Shown here: positions 7,910 to 17,275 of the stretch, piece after piece | Numbering within the stretch: the first letter of the stretch is position 1 | Layout: every line of letters starts with the position of its first letter | Assembly: GCF_947493765.1 (NCBI RefSeq) | Contig: NZ_CANLSZ010000002.1 | Coordinates: forward strand, 248,001 to 312,000 | DNA: 64,000 nt | Reading direction: 5' to 3' | From: an uncultured Arthrobacter sp. | GTDB taxonomy: Bacteria; Actinomycetota; Actinomycetes; Actinomycetales; Micrococcaceae | Made by a program: the position numbers and the translations under genes | The notes under the pieces: model-generated | What the model saw: only the letters and a program-made list of their open reading frames with translations | Database searches by the model: none | What the model was told of the DNA's origin: nothing

Positions 7910-8374
7910 TCAGGCCTCGGAGACCTGCGCTGCGAGATTCCCGAGCGTGGTGTCCAGGGCGTCCTGGGGCACGGCGGGGAAGCTGACCTTCTTGAGGAGC
8001 TCCTTGTCGGTCACGGCCGACCAGTCGTACGTCACCGAGACCTGCGTGGAATCGGGGCCGTCGGGCTGAAGCTCCCAGACCCACTCCCATCCCGGGGGAA
8101 CCTCGCCGGCCGGAGCGGTCTTCCAGGCCAGCAGCTTGTTCGGGTCGTAGCCCACCACGTGGTTGTCGGTCTGGTAGTCCCCGCCCATCTTGTCCCAGTG
8201 CTGGTTCATGGTGAACACCTGGCCGACGGCGGTGATGCGATCCGACTTGCTGTCGGACTGCACCATCCCCGAACCGTCCAGGGCGGCATGATGCTCCGGG
8301 TTCGAGAGGATCTCGAAGATCGCGGCGGCGGGTGCATCGATGGTGCGAGTTGCGGAAATGCTTGTTTCTGCCAT
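7910..8374 (-). CDS. SRPBCC (START-like) family protein
   Basis: This 154-residue protein has the polyketide cyclase/dehydrase-like helix-grip fold. It starts with SATRTIDAPAAAIFEILSNPEHH, the usual SRPBCC opening, then a beta-rich body (VFTMNQHWDKMGGDYQTDNH, GWEWVWELQPDGPDSTQVSVTY) and a C-terminal helix (ALDTTLGNLAAQVSEA). Such proteins bind lipids or aromatic ligands; no catalytic residues can be assigned. The start is ATG at 8374, with GGAGAACGTTCC upstream. It lies 34 bp downstream of phosphoketolase on the same strand and may be the last gene of a ligD-xfp transcript. Confidence 0.8.
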   Translation of the reverse strand: MAETSISATRTIDAPAAAIFEILSNPEHHAALDGSGMVQSDSKSDRITAVGQVFTMNQHWDKMGGDYQTDNHVVGYDPNKLLAWKTAPAGEVPPGWEWVWELQPDGPDSTQVSVTYDWSAVTDKELLKKVSFPAVPQDALDTTLGNLAAQVSEA

Positions 8375-8408
8375 GGAACGTTCTCCTTCTGGTTGGGGAC
8401 GACGCCGT

Positions 8409-10790
8409 CTACTGCGCGTCGTCCGGTGAGGACTCGTCGAGCGTCCAGCCGGTGATGGCTTCCAGGTCCTTGCCGGCATCGCGCGTGTACTGCCATGCAC
8501 GCTGCCGCTGGTCCTGCAGGTCCTGCCGGAACCGGCCCTGCGAGGCGCCCAGGGTCGGCACGCGATCGATGACGTCCATGGCCAGCTGGAACCGGTCGAT
8601 CTGGTTCAGCATCGCCATGTCGAACGGCGTCGTCGTCGTGCCTTCCTCCTTGTAGCCCCGAACGTGCAGATTACCGTGGTTGTTCCTCCGGTAGGTGAGG
8701 CGGTGGATGAGCGCCGGGTAGCCGTGGAACGCGAAGATCACGGGCTTCGACGTGGTGAAGAGCGTATCGAAGTCGCGCGACGAGAGCCCGTGCGGATGCT
8801 CGGTGTCGTCCTGCAGGCGCATCAGGTCCACGACGTTCACCACGCGGATCTTCAGACCGGGAACACCGGCCTTGAGGAGACCTGCTGCCGCGACGGCCTC
8901 GAGCGTGGGCACGTCACCGGCACAGCCGAGGACGACGTCGGGCTCCATGCCCGGCTCCTCGCTGCCGGCGAAATCGAGGATGCCGATGCCCCGCTCGGTG
9001 TGCAGCTGCGCCTCCTCCGGCCCGAACCACGTGGGGGTGGGCTGCTTGCCCGTGACGATCACGTTGACGGTGTCACGCGCGCGCATGCAGTGCTCGGTCA
9101 CCGCGAGCATGGTGTTCGCATCCGGTGGCAGGTACACGCGGGTGATGTCGGCCGTCTTGTTCACCACGTGGTCCATGAAGCCGGGGTCCTGGTGGGAGAA
9201 CCCGTTGTGGTCCTGCTGCCAGACATGGCTGGAGAGCATGTAGTTGAAGGAGGCGATGGGCCTGCGCCAGGACAGCATGCGGTGGACCTTCAGCCACTTG
9301 GCGAACTGGTTGAACATCGAGTCGACGATGTGCACGAATGCCTCGTAGCAGTTGAAGACACCGTGCCGCCCCGTGAGCAGATACCCCTCGAGCCAGCCCT
9401 GGCACAGGTGCTCGCTGAGCACCTCCATCACGCGCCCTGATCGCGCGAGGTGCTCGTCCACCTCCTCGATGCGCGGCTGCCAGGCCTTGTCCGTCACCTC
9501 GTAGACGGCCGACAACCGGTTAGAGGCCGTCTCGTCCGGCCCGAAGAGACGGAACGTGTGCGGATTGAGCTCGATGACGTCGCGCAGGTAGCCACCCACC
9601 GTGATCATGGGACTCACCTTCTCCGTCCCGGGACGGGAGACCGCCACGGCGTGCTCGGCGTAGGAGGGCAGGACGAGATCCTTCAGGAGCCAGCCGCCGT
9701 TGGCATAGGGTGTCGCGCTCATCCGGAGACCGCCCTCGGGCGCAAGGGCGGCGATCTCCGGTCGCAGTTCCCCGTTGCCGGTGAAGAGGGACTCCGGGTC
9801 GTAGGACCTCATCCACTCCTCGAGCTGCTGCAGGTGCCGCTCGTCGGTGTGGACCCCGGACAGCGGTACCTGGTGGGACCGCCAGGTACCCTCCACCGGT
9901 GCGCCGTCCACCTCCGCGGGGCCGGTCCAGCCCTTCGGTGAGCGCAGCACGATCATGGGCCAGCGCACGGCGGGGTCCCCTGGTCCGGAGGGGGAGGTCC
10001 GCGCCCGGTCCTGGATGGCGTGGATGTCGTCGATGCACGCGTCGAGGACGTCCGCGAAGTCCTGGTGCGCGGCCTCCGTGGCGGCGGGATCGGTCACCGT
10101 GACGAAGCGGGGATCGTAGCCGTAGCCGTACATGAGCTGCCGCAGCTGTTCCTCGGGCATGCGGGCCAGCACCGTGGGATTGGCGATCTTGTAGCCGTTG
10201 AGGTGCAGGATCGGCAGCACCGCGCCGTCGATGGCGGGGTCCACGAAGCTGCTCGAGTGCCAGCTCGCGGCGAGGGGACCGGTCTCGGCCTCGCCGTCGC
10301 CCACCACCGTGGCGGCGATGAGCGTGGGGTTGTCGAAGACGGCGCCGTACGCGTGGGCCAGGGAGTACCCGAGCTCCCCGCCCTCGTGGATGGAGCCCGG
10401 GGTCTCTGGTGCTGCGTGGGACGGTATGCCGCCGGGATAGCTGAACTGCTTGAACAGGGCGTTCATCCCGGCGTCGTCGGACCCGATCTTCCCGTAGATC
10501 TCCGAGTAGGTCCCCTCCAGCCACGCGTTGGCCACGTTCGCCGGGCCGCCGTGCCCCGGACCGGTGACGAAGAGGATCTCCTGCTGCCGCTGCGCGATCA
10601 CCCGGTTCAGGTGTGCGTACACGAAGTTGAGGCCCGGGGTGGTCCCCCAGTGTCCGAGCAGGCGCTCCTTCACGTCCTCGCTCCTGAGGGATCGCGTCAG
10701 CAGGGCGTTGTCCCGCAGGTAGATCTGCCCGACGGACAGATAGTTGGCGGCGCGCCACCACGCATGCAGACCCTGGATGTCGATACTCAT
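8409..10790 (-). CDS. xfp: xylulose-5-phosphate/fructose-6-phosphate phosphoketolase
   Basis: This 793-residue thiamine-diphosphate enzyme cleaves xylulose 5-phosphate (and possibly fructose 6-phosphate) with phosphate to give acetyl phosphate and glyceraldehyde 3-phosphate (or erythrose 4-phosphate). Family hallmarks are [18 protein letters not shown] at the N-terminus, [30 protein letters not shown], the ThDP motif [16 protein letters not shown] with [25 protein letters not shown], and HDFDTLFT-like C-terminal segments ([15 protein letters not shown]). The length matches the family. Its ATG directly follows the TAG of ligD with no spacer, and the Shine-Dalgarno GGAGG lies inside the last ligD codons. 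Translation is therefore coupled to a DNA-repair gene, an unusual pairing. Confidence 0.95.
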   Translation of the reverse strand: MSIDIQGLHAWWRAANYLSVGQIYLRDNALLTRSLRSEDVKERLLGHWGTTPGLNFVYAHLNRVIAQRQQEILFVTGPGHGGPANVANAWLEGTYSEIYGKIGSDDAGMNALFKQFSYPGGIPSHAAPETPGSIHEGGELGYSLAHAYGAVFDNPTLIAATVVGDGEAETGPLAASWHSSSFVDPAIDGAVLPILHLNGYKIANPTVLARMPEEQLRQLMYGYGYDPRFVTVTDPAATEAAHQDFADVLDACIDDIHAIQDRARTSPSGPGDPAVRWPMIVLRSPKGWTGPAEVDGAPVEGTWRSHQVPLSGVHTDERHLQQLEEWMRSYDPESLFTGNGELRPEIAALAPEGGLRMSATPYANGGWLLKDLVLPSYAEHAVAVSRPGTEKVSPMITVGGYLRDVIELNPHTFRLFGPDETASNRLSAVYEVTDKAWQPRIEEVDEHLARSGRVMEVLSEHLCQGWLEGYLLTGRHGVFNCYEAFVHIVDSMFNQFAKWLKVHRMLSWRRPIASFNYMLSSHVWQQDHNGFSHQDPGFMDHVVNKTADITRVYLPPDANTMLAVTEHCMRARDTVNVIVTGKQPTPTWFGPEEAQLHTERGIGILDFAGSEEPGMEPDVVLGCAGDVPTLEAVAAAGLLKAGVPGLKIRVVNVVDLMRLQDDTEHPHGLSSRDFDTLFTTSKPVIFAFHGYPALIHRLTYRRNNHGNLHVRGYKEEGTTTTPFDMAMLNQIDRFQLAMDVIDRVPTLGASQGRFRQDLQDQRQRAWQYTRDAGKDLEAITGWTLDESSPDDAQ

Positions 10791-13313
10791 CTATGCCTCC
10801 GTGTTCATGGAACTAGTTCGGTCGTCGGTGATGTCGTCCGTGATGTCGTCGGTGATGTCGTCCGGTGTCTTGTCCGGGCGCCAGCCGCGCCACACGGGAT
10901 GGCGGAGACGTCCGCCTCCCGTCCGGCCGCTGTAGCGGACCTCGGCCACGAGCGAGGGGCTCACCCAGTGGGCGTCGGAGGCCTCCGCCGGCGGGACGTC
11001 GCCGAGCGGCGCCGTGGAGCGGCCCAGCCCGTCCAGGCGTTCCCGGGCGGCGCGGAGATCGCGCTCCCCGAGACCGGAGCCCACCCGGCCCACATAGCGG
11101 AGCGTGTCGCCGTCGGGCACGGCGACCAGGAGGGAGCCGAGCGTCGCGGCCCTGCCGCCGTTGCCCGGACGCCATCCCACCACCACCACCTCCTGCGTCC
11201 GCAGGTGCCTGATCTTGATCCACGACGGCGAGCGCGCTCCCGGTCGGTAGTCGCCGGAGAGCCGCTTGGCCACGATGCCCTCGAGGCCCAGCTGCCTGCT
11301 CGCCACGACCGCCTCCTCGAACGTCGCGTCCAGGGCCGCGGGCACCTGCACGTGGTGGTCCCCGGACTCGTCGACGGCCCGCTCGAGCAGTTCGCGCCGC
11401 TGGCGGTACTCGAATCCCGTGAGGTCGTTCCCCTCGAGGGCCGGCAGATCGAAGAGCACCAGGCGCACCGGCGTGATGCCACGGGCCTCCTCGATCTCCT
11501 GCTCGTCCGTCAGCGTCATGCGCTGCTGGAGCAGCCCGAAGTCCGGCCGGCCCCTCGGGTCGAGCGCCACGATCTCGCCGTCGAGCACGGCGGTGTCGGC
11601 CCGGACGTGCTCGGCCAGGTCGCCGAGTTCCGGGTAGACCGCCGTGATGTCCACGCCGTTCCGACTCCACAGCGTGAGCCCTCCCTCCGAGACGGTGGCT
11701 ATGCAGCGCACCCCGTCCCACTTGAGCTCGTACGCCCAGTCGTCGGGGTCCGGAAGGGTCTGCGCCACGCTCGGGGTCGCGAGCATGGGAGGGACGAACC
11801 CGCCGGACGTCCTCTCCTCCGGGTGCTCCCCGTCAGGGGGCGCCGTGCGGACCGTCGGCGCGTCCTCCTGCTGCGCGGGCTGGTCCTTCATGAGGTGGAT
11901 GAGCCAGTTGTTCTTCCCCTTCACGCCTCCCGTGCTGATGAGCGCGTACCGGCGGACGGCCGCTCCCGCGCGCGCCAGGCCGCCGTCGGGCCGGCCGTGG
12001 AGCGTGCAGATGACCTCCTTGCCGTCCCTCCACTTCTCCAGCTCGTAGGTTCCGGCATCCCAGATGGAGACGTGGCCGCCACCATATTCCCCGGCCGGAA
12101 TGTCTCCTTCGAAGCTCCCGTACTCGAGGGGGTGGTCCTCGGTCTGGACGGCCAGGTGGTTCCTGTCCGGTGTCAGGGGAGGCCCCTTGGGGAGGGCCCA
12201 GGACACCAGCACACCCTCGCGCTCGAGGCGGAAGTCCCAGTGGAGGCGGCGTGCATGGTGCTCCTGGATCACGAACCCGGTCCCACCGGCCGGGCCGGTC
12301 GCCGCGGGCACGGGCTCGGGTGTCCTCGACGCATCGCGCATGCTCCGGTAGGTGGAGAGCCGGTCGGCGGGAGCTTCACCGGCGGACGCGCCGGCGGAGG
12401 CGCCGCCGGCGTCGGCCGGGACGGGAACCGTGGCGGGGGCGAGGAGATCCCCGGACGCTGCGATCCGGGCCATGACCGCCGCGGGATCCAGCTGGTCCAG
12501 CCCGCCCGCCTCGAGCTCCTCCCACGAGCGCGGCGCCGCGACGGTGGGTTCGAACCCGCCGCGGAGGGAGTACGGGGCCACGGTGGTCTTGGTGGCGCTG
12601 TTCTGGCTCCAGTCCACCAGGACCCTGCCGGAGCGGAGCGTCTTCTTCATGTCGCTGACCGCGAGTGCGGGGTGGTCCGCCTCGAGCGCCCGCGCGAGCT
12701 CGTGGGCGACGGCGGACACCTGTGCCGAGCTCTGGCCCCCGGTCAGGGCACAGTAGAGGTGGAGGCCCTTCGCTCCGCTCGTCACGGGGAAGGGCTCGAG
12801 ACCCATGCCCTGCAGGATGGGCCGGGCCAGGAGCGCCACCTCGGCGCACTCGGCCAGGCCGGCCCCCTCCCCCGGATCGAGATCGAGCACGAGGCGGTCG
12901 GGGGCGGCCGCGGCGCCGTCGGCGTCGAAGCGCCACTGCGGCACATGGATCTCCAGGGCCGCGATCTGTCCCAGCCAGGTCAGGGTCGCGAGGTCGTCGA
13001 CCCGCGGATAGCTGTTCGTGTGGTCCCTGTGCCGGACGGCGGTGCGGGGCACCCAGTCCGGGGCGTTGTCGTCGATGTTCTTCTGGAAGAACACCTCACC
13101 CGGCGCGGCAGGGGTCCCCACGCCGTGGACCCAGCGCTTCCGCGTGGCCGGCCGCCCGGCCGCGTGGTGGATCAGGGGCCCGGCCACGGCGGCGTAGTAG
13201 GAGAGCACGTCGGCCTTGGTGGTCCCGGTGGCCGGGTAGAGCACCTTGTCCAGGTTCGACAGGCGGAGGGTGCGCCCGTCCACGGTGACGCTCTGGGAGC
13301 GGGTGGGGACCAT
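10791..13313 (-). CDS. ligD: ATP-dependent DNA ligase LigD (polymerase-phosphoesterase-ligase)
   Basis: This 840-residue enzyme performs non-homologous end joining with Ku. The N-terminal primase-like polymerase domain (about 1-290) opens with LRLSNLDKVLYPATGTTKAD and contains DLDPGEG. The central 3'-phosphoesterase domain (about 345-480) has FVIQEHHARRLHWDFRLE and EYGSFEGDIPAGEYGGG. The C-terminal ligase (about 525-830) has the lysine motif YELKWDGVR and DGEIVALD. The domain order Pol-PE-Lig is the mycobacterial one. The extreme C-terminus is a DDIT repeat encoded by 12-bp tandem repeats, then SSMNTEA. ku lies about 0.6 kb upstream on the other strand. The gene runs directly into xfp. Confidence 0.96.
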   Translation of the reverse strand: MVPTRSQSVTVDGRTLRLSNLDKVLYPATGTTKADVLSYYAAVAGPLIHHAAGRPATRKRWVHGVGTPAAPGEVFFQKNIDDNAPDWVPRTAVRHRDHTNSYPRVDDLATLTWLGQIAALEIHVPQWRFDADGAAAAPDRLVLDLDPGEGAGLAECAEVALLARPILQGMGLEPFPVTSGAKGLHLYCALTGGQSSAQVSAVAHELARALEADHPALAVSDMKKTLRSGRVLVDWSQNSATKTTVAPYSLRGGFEPTVAAPRSWEELEAGGLDQLDPAAVMARIAASGDLLAPATVPVPADAGGASAGASAGEAPADRLSTYRSMRDASRTPEPVPAATGPAGGTGFVIQEHHARRLHWDFRLEREGVLVSWALPKGPPLTPDRNHLAVQTEDHPLEYGSFEGDIPAGEYGGGHVSIWDAGTYELEKWRDGKEVICTLHGRPDGGLARAGAAVRRYALISTGGVKGKNNWLIHLMKDQPAQQEDAPTVRTAPPDGEHPEERTSGGFVPPMLATPSVAQTLPDPDDWAYELKWDGVRCIATVSEGGLTLWSRNGVDITAVYPELGDLAEHVRADTAVLDGEIVALDPRGRPDFGLLQQRMTLTDEQEIEEARGITPVRLVLFDLPALEGNDLTGFEYRQRRELLERAVDESGDHHVQVPAALDATFEEAVVASRQLGLEGIVAKRLSGDYRPGARSPSWIKIRHLRTQEVVVVGWRPGNGGRAATLGSLLVAVPDGDTLRYVGRVGSGLGERDLRAARERLDGLGRSTAPLGDVPPAEASDAHWVSPSLVAEVRYSGRTGGGRLRHPVWRGWRPDKTPDDITDDITDDITDDRTSSMNTEA
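10821..10862 (-). repeat. 12-bp tandem repeats at the 3' end of ligD
   Basis: About 3.5 copies of GTCGTCSGTGAT (plus-strand reading) encode the repeated tetrapeptide DDIT in the ligD tail. The repeat keeps the frame, so copy number can vary without disrupting the gene. Confidence 0.75.
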
Positions 13314-13379
13314 ACCCCCAGTCTCGACCGGATGGGCCGCGGATGCCAGTGGTGCGGTCCGTCGATGCCGGTGGCGGTC

Positions 13380-13874
13380 TCAGTCGGCGAACTGCTCGCG
13401 GTACCGGTCCACGTAGACCTCCCAAAGTGCGGGATCCTGCCCGAGATTGCGCTTGTTCAGGAAGTCGTCGAGGCCCGCAATGGTCAGGTGCCAGCCCGCA
13501 GCCATGGTGGCCGCGTGGCGCGGGCTCCCGGGGGTGAGCAGCAGCACGAGGCGCGTACCGTTGTCCGGTGTCCGCTCCAGTTCCCAGCGCAGGGTGTCCC
13601 GCTCCCACGTGTACGCCAGCACCGAGGGCCGCTCGGCCTCCAGCACCACACCGCGCAGGGGCTTCTGGTCGGCGTACCGGAACAGGATCTCCGCGTCCTT
13701 CCGCGGCTCGAACTCCATCTCGCACGGGAACCAGTACTTGAGCTTCTCGGCGTCGGTGAGGTGCTTCCACAGCACGGTGGGCGGGAAGGCGAACTCGAAG
13801 GCGAGGCGCAGCACCGTGGCGCCGTCGTCGCTGGTGGTCCTGCTGACCGTGGGTTCTGCGGTTTCGGAAGTCAC
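13380..13874 (-). CDS. SRPBCC / AHSA1-like domain protein
   Basis: This 164-residue protein has the AHSA1-type helix-grip fold. Key parts are FEFAFPPTVLWKHLTDAEKL near residue 25, WFPCEMEFEPRKDAEI, and the C-terminal TMAAGWHLTIAGLDDFLN, the usual GWxxxLxxLxxxL region. It has no catalytic motif, and bacterial members are mostly uncharacterised ligand-binding proteins. It is divergent from ku and lies 66 bp upstream of ligD on the same strand, so it may be co-transcribed with ligD. The GTG start at 13874 has a -10 element six bases upstream, which suggests a leaderless transcript. Confidence 0.82.
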   Translation of the reverse strand: MTSETAEPTVSRTTSDDGATVLRLAFEFAFPPTVLWKHLTDAEKLKYWFPCEMEFEPRKDAEILFRYADQKPLRGVVLEAERPSVLAYTWERDTLRWELERTPDNGTRLVLLLTPGSPRHAATMAAGWHLTIAGLDDFLNKRNLGQDPALWEVYVDRYREQFAD

Positions 13875-13886
13875 CCCCCAAGTCTA
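13875..13886 (-). promoter_or_regulatory. -10 element of a leaderless promoter (SRPBCC-ligD-xfp direction)
   Basis: On the minus strand TAGACT (13886-13881) is followed by six bases and the GTG start at 13874. No separate ribosome-binding site is present in that gap. Confidence 0.5.
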
Positions 13887-13943
13887 GGCGCGGTTGTCCC
13901 GCGTGCTCTGGCCCGCTAGGCGCGCGTGGTGTCTACTGGAGCC

Positions 13944-14777
13944 ATGAGAGCCATCTGGAAGGGTGCGGTCGCGTTCGGCCTGGTCAATGTCCCCGTGAAG
14001 GTCTACAGCGCCACGGAGGACCACGACATCTCGCTCCACCAGGTCCACGACAGGGACGGCGGCCGGATCCGCTACCAGCGGCGCTGCGAGGTCTGCGGGG
14101 AGATCGTGGACTTCAAGGACATCGACAAGGCCTACGACGACGGCGAGCACACCGTGGTGCTGACCGACGACGATCTCTCCGCGCTGCCGGTGGAGCGCAG
14201 CCGGGAGATCGAGGTGGTGGAGTTCGTCCCGAGCGATCAGCTCGACCCGATCATGCTGGACCGCGCCTACTACCTCGAACCGGACAGCACCTCGATCAAG
14301 GCGTACGTCCTGCTGCGCCGCACGCTCCAGGAGACGGATCGCACGGCGATCGTGCAGTTCGCCCTCCGCCAGAAGAGCCGCCTCGCCGCGCTGCGCGTAC
14401 GCGGTGACGTCCTGATGCTCCAGACCCTCCTCTGGGACGACGAGATCCGCGAGGCCGCCTTCCCCGCCCTCGAGGAGAAGGTGCGCATCTCCGCGAAGGA
14501 GAAGCAGATGTCGGCCGAGCTCGTCGACTCCTTCTCCACGGACTTCGATCCGGAGAACTTCACCGACGACTACCAGTCCCAGCTGCGCACCCTCATCGAG
14601 GCGAAGATCGACAAGGGCGACACCCTCGACACGGAGGAGACCTTCGGCCCGGCGGACGAGGACGACGACGACAACGTCCTGGATCTCATGGAGGCGCTGC
14701 GCCGCAGCGTCGAGAAGAACCGGGAGAAGGCCGGCGCCAAGAAGGCCACCGGCTCCACGAAGCAGAAGGGCGCGTGA
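13944..14777 (+). CDS. ku: Ku protein, NHEJ DNA end-binding
   Basis: This 277-residue homodimeric Ku binds broken DNA ends and recruits LigD. It opens with the family start MRAIWKGAVAFGLVNVPVKV, followed by YSATEDHDISLHQVHDRDGG, RCEVCGEIVDFKDIDKAY, and the bridge region YYLEPDS...YVLLRRTLQETDRTA. The C-terminus is Lys-rich (KNREKAGAKKATGSTKQKG), as in actinobacterial Ku proteins, which use such tails for DNA binding. An in-frame GTG at 13926 is less likely than the ATG at 13944. It is divergent from the SRPBCC-ligD-xfp genes, and its stop overlaps the next small gene by 1 bp. Confidence 0.96.
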   Translation: MRAIWKGAVAFGLVNVPVKVYSATEDHDISLHQVHDRDGGRIRYQRRCEVCGEIVDFKDIDKAYDDGEHTVVLTDDDLSALPVERSREIEVVEFVPSDQLDPIMLDRAYYLEPDSTSIKAYVLLRRTLQETDRTAIVQFALRQKSRLAALRVRGDVLMLQTLLWDDEIREAAFPALEEKVRISAKEKQMSAELVDSFSTDFDPENFTDDYQSQLRTLIEAKIDKGDTLDTEETFGPADEDDDDNVLDLMEALRRSVEKNREKAGAKKATGSTKQKGA

Positions 14778-15040
14778 TGGGATTCTTCACCGACGAGTTC
14801 GGACGGCAGACGGTGCTGCAGCGACCCAACGCGCCCATCCTCGGCTGGGCCGGGTCCGAAGCGGCCTCCTTCATGGCGCTCGGGGCGGAGAACCGCCAGC
14901 GCCTACGCCGGGCGAGCTCCGCCTGCCTGCTGGTGTGGGCGCTGCTCGAGACCACCACGGGTCGGAGCGGGTTCCGTCGCAGCGCCGGGATCCTCACCCT
15001 CTCCTGGCTGTGGCGGAGGTACGGACCCCGCGCGGACTGA
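14777..15040 (+). CDS. small hypothetical protein downstream of ku
   Basis: This is an unrecognised 87-residue protein whose ATG shares its A with the TGA of ku, so translation is probably coupled. It begins MGFFTDEFGRQTVLQRPNAP, has a weakly hydrophobic middle (ASSACLLVWALLETTTG) and a basic C-terminus (SWLWRRYGPRAD). No domain is visible. The overlap with ku and the convergent end only 4 bp from nhaA support it as a real gene. A role in end joining is possible by position only. Confidence 0.55.
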   Translation: MGFFTDEFGRQTVLQRPNAPILGWAGSEAASFMALGAENRQRLRRASSACLLVWALLETTTGRSGFRRSAGILTLSWLWRRYGPRAD

Positions 15041-15044
15041 GCGC

Positions 15045-16463
15045 CTACTGCTGCTCGAAGACGTCCGGTATGCCGTCGTCGTCGGCGTCGATCTGCTCCT
15101 GCTCCTCGATCTCCCGGTAGCGCTTGCTGCGCCGGAGCAGCAGGACCGCTGCCACGAGCGCGGCGATCAGGGACCCGGCGAGGATGGCCACCTTGGCGTG
15201 ATCGTCCTCCACGGTGCCCTGCCCGAAGCCGAGTTCGCTGATGAGCAGCGAGACCGTGAAGCCGACGCCCGCCAGGATCGCGACGCCGATGATGTCGATC
15301 CACGCCAGGTCCGGGGCGAGCGCCGCCTTCGTGGTCTTCGTGACGACGACGGTGGCGAGCAGGATCCCGATGGGCTTGCCGATGACGAGGGCCACCATGA
15401 TGCCGATCGCGATCGGGTCGGTGATCGCATTCACCAGACCGTCGATCCCGCCCACGGCCACGCCGGCGGAGAAGAATGCGAAGACGGGCACGGCGAACCC
15501 GGCGGACAGCGGACGGATGCGGTGTTCGAGGGTGTCCGCGAGGCCGTCCGGCTGGGCGGCAGGCACCTCGTCCGCCGACGCCTCCGCGGCGTCGACGGCG
15601 TCGGCCGACTTCACGGCGTCCGCGCGGGTGACACCGCGGGGCAGCACCGGGATGGCGAAGGCGAGCAGCACGCCCGCCACCGTGGCGTGGACGCCCGACT
15701 CGTGCACCAGCGCCCACACGATGATCCCGAGGGGGAGCAGGATCACCCACGGCGACCACGGATGGCGCTGGAAGAAGGCGGGGAAGCGCTGCGCCGCGAA
15801 GGCGTAGACCGCGAGCGGGACGATCGCCAGCAGCAGGGGCGGGAACGCGATGTCCTCGGAGTAGAAGAAGGCGATGATGCTGATCGCCAGGAGGTCGTCC
15901 ACCACGGCGAGGGTCAGGAGGAAGATGCGCAGCGCGCTGGGCAGATGGGACCCGACGACGGCGAGCACGGCCACCGCGAACGCGATGTCGGTGGCGGTGG
16001 GGATGGCCCAGCCGCGCAGGGCCTCCGGTCCGGCGCTGAAGGTGATGGCCACATAGATGAGCGCGGGCACGACGACGCCGCCCACGGCCGCGGCGACCGG
16101 GACGATCGCGCGGTCGAACTTGCGGAGGTCCCCGGCCACGAACTCCCGCTTCAGTTCCAAGCCGGCGAGGAAGAAGAAGATGGCGAGCAACCCGTCGGCG
16201 GACCAGGTTCCCACACTCAGTTCGAGGTGCCACGGCTCGTAGCCGAACCGGAAGTCCCGGACGGCGAAGTAGGCGTCCGCCGCGGCCGTGTTGGCGAGGA
16301 CCAGCGCGATCACCGTGGCCAGCAGCAGCAGGCCTCCGCCCACGGTCTCCTTGCGCAGGATGCTCGTGATGCGCAGGTGTTCGGGGTAGCTGCTGCGGGA
16401 GAAGATCCTGCTGCCGGGCGGGGAGTCCGGGACGGGATCGGTGGGGCCTGCAAGATGGGCCAT
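15045..16463 (-). CDS. nhaA: Na+/H+ antiporter NhaA
   Basis: This 472-residue integral membrane protein exchanges sodium for protons and supports pH and salt homeostasis. Family signatures include [41 protein letters not shown], and [17 protein letters not shown] with the paired aspartates of the ion-binding site (ATDIAFA and [12 protein letters not shown]). The C-terminal half has [14 protein letters not shown] loop of about 40 residues rich in Ala and Asp ([20 protein letters not shown]) interrupts the core, and the tail is acidic ([19 protein letters not shown]). ATG at 16463 is chosen because of an upstream AAGGAA; an in-frame ATG at 16496 has none. Confidence 0.93.
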   Translation of the reverse strand: MAHLAGPTDPVPDSPPGSRIFSRSSYPEHLRITSILRKETVGGGLLLLATVIALVLANTAAADAYFAVRDFRFGYEPWHLELSVGTWSADGLLAIFFFLAGLELKREFVAGDLRKFDRAIVPVAAAVGGVVVPALIYVAITFSAGPEALRGWAIPTATDIAFAVAVLAVVGSHLPSALRIFLLTLAVVDDLLAISIIAFFYSEDIAFPPLLLAIVPLAVYAFAAQRFPAFFQRHPWSPWVILLPLGIIVWALVHESGVHATVAGVLLAFAIPVLPRGVTRADAVKSADAVDAAEASADEVPAAQPDGLADTLEHRIRPLSAGFAVPVFAFFSAGVAVGGIDGLVNAITDPIAIGIMVALVIGKPIGILLATVVVTKTTKAALAPDLAWIDIIGVAILAGVGFTVSLLISELGFGQGTVEDDHAKVAILAGSLIAALVAAVLLLRRSKRYREIEEQEQIDADDDGIPDVFEQQ

Positions 16464-16576
16464 GGCATTCCTTCGGTTGGGCACGCTCGACGTCACGCCG
16501 ACCAGACTTCCCGGCTCACCAGTTCGTCCACACTAGCCCCGCTCGGGCGCGGGCGCGACATCGATGACGTGGCGCG

Positions 16577-17275
16577 CTACAGGAGGGAGCTGAACAGTTC
16601 CGCCTTGGCCGTCGGTCCCGCGACGATGATCTCGTCGTCGTCGTAGAGGGTGGTCTGGGCCGTGGTGTAGTCCCACGTCCCGCCCTTGCGCCGGACGGCG
16701 ACGACCGTCACGCCGTACTTGCCGCGCAGCCCGGTGGTGCCCAGCTCCCGGTCCCAGTACTCGCGGGGCGGGCGGGTCTTGACCATCGCGAAGTTGTCCT
16801 CGAACTCCACGTAGTCGAGCATGGTGCCGCGGACCAGGTGCGCCACACGCCGGCCCATGTCGTGCTCGGGCCGGATGACGTGCTCCACCCCGAGCTGCGA
16901 CAGGATCTGCGCGTGCGGCTCGCTGATGGCTTTCGCCCAGACGGTGGAGCGATCGAACCGCAGGAGGATCGACGTCGTCAGGATGCTCGCCTCGAGGTCG
17001 CTGCCGATCCCCACCACCACACGGTCGAAATCCGGCAGGGAGAGCTGGCGCAGCGCCTCCTCCTTGGTGGCGTCGGCGCGCACCACGTGCGTCAGGCGAC
17101 CGTTGAAGGACTGGACCACTTCCTCGTCGAGGTCTATCCCGAGGACCTCGGTTCCGGCCCCCTCGAGTTCGAGGGCGAGCGCGCCGCCGAAGCGCCCGAG
17201 GCCGATGACGGCGACGGAATCGGCCGCCGCGATGGCCTCGATGGGTTTGGAGGAGAAGAAGCGTTGCCTAGCCAA
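16577..17275 (-). CDS. Trk/Ktr potassium uptake regulatory subunit (KtrA/TrkA-like)
   Basis: This 232-residue cytoplasmic protein has an N-terminal RCK/KTN Rossmann domain (SVAVIGLGRFGGALALELEG, then DLDEEVVQSF and RADATKEEALRQL) and a C-terminal RCK_C ligand-binding domain (about 145-232). It gates the adjacent TrkH/KtrB channel in response to nucleotides. Cyclic di-AMP binding by the C-terminal domain is known in relatives but is inferred here. Its start overlaps the 3' end of trkH by 8 bp, so the subunits are co-translated. Confidence 0.92.
   Translation of the reverse strand: MARQRFFSSKPIEAIAAADSVAVIGLGRFGGALALELEGAGTEVLGIDLDEEVVQSFNGRLTHVVRADATKEEALRQLSLPDFDRVVVGIGSDLEASILTTSILLRFDRSTVWAKAISEPHAQILSQLGVEHVIRPEHDMGRRVAHLVRGTMLDYVEFEDNFAMVKTRPPREYWDRELGTTGLRGKYGVTVVAVRRKGGTWDYTTAQTTLYDDDEIIVAGPTAKAELFSSLL

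Noticed and set aside
5235-8069. Long plus-strand frame over the CoA-transferase and VIT genes
   Set aside because: It crosses several gene boundaries and terminators and has no recognisable domain; the opposite-strand genes have clear motifs.
10815-10870. CRISPR-like short repeats
   Set aside because: The repeats are contiguous 12-bp units without spacers inside the ligD coding sequence. No CRISPR array or cas gene was seen in the window.
10020-13919. Very long plus-strand open frame (about 1300 codons) opposite xfp and ligD
   Set aside because: It is antisense to two genes with full family matches, shows no family similarity, and is low complexity in Arg, Gly and Val. It is a GC-skew artefact.
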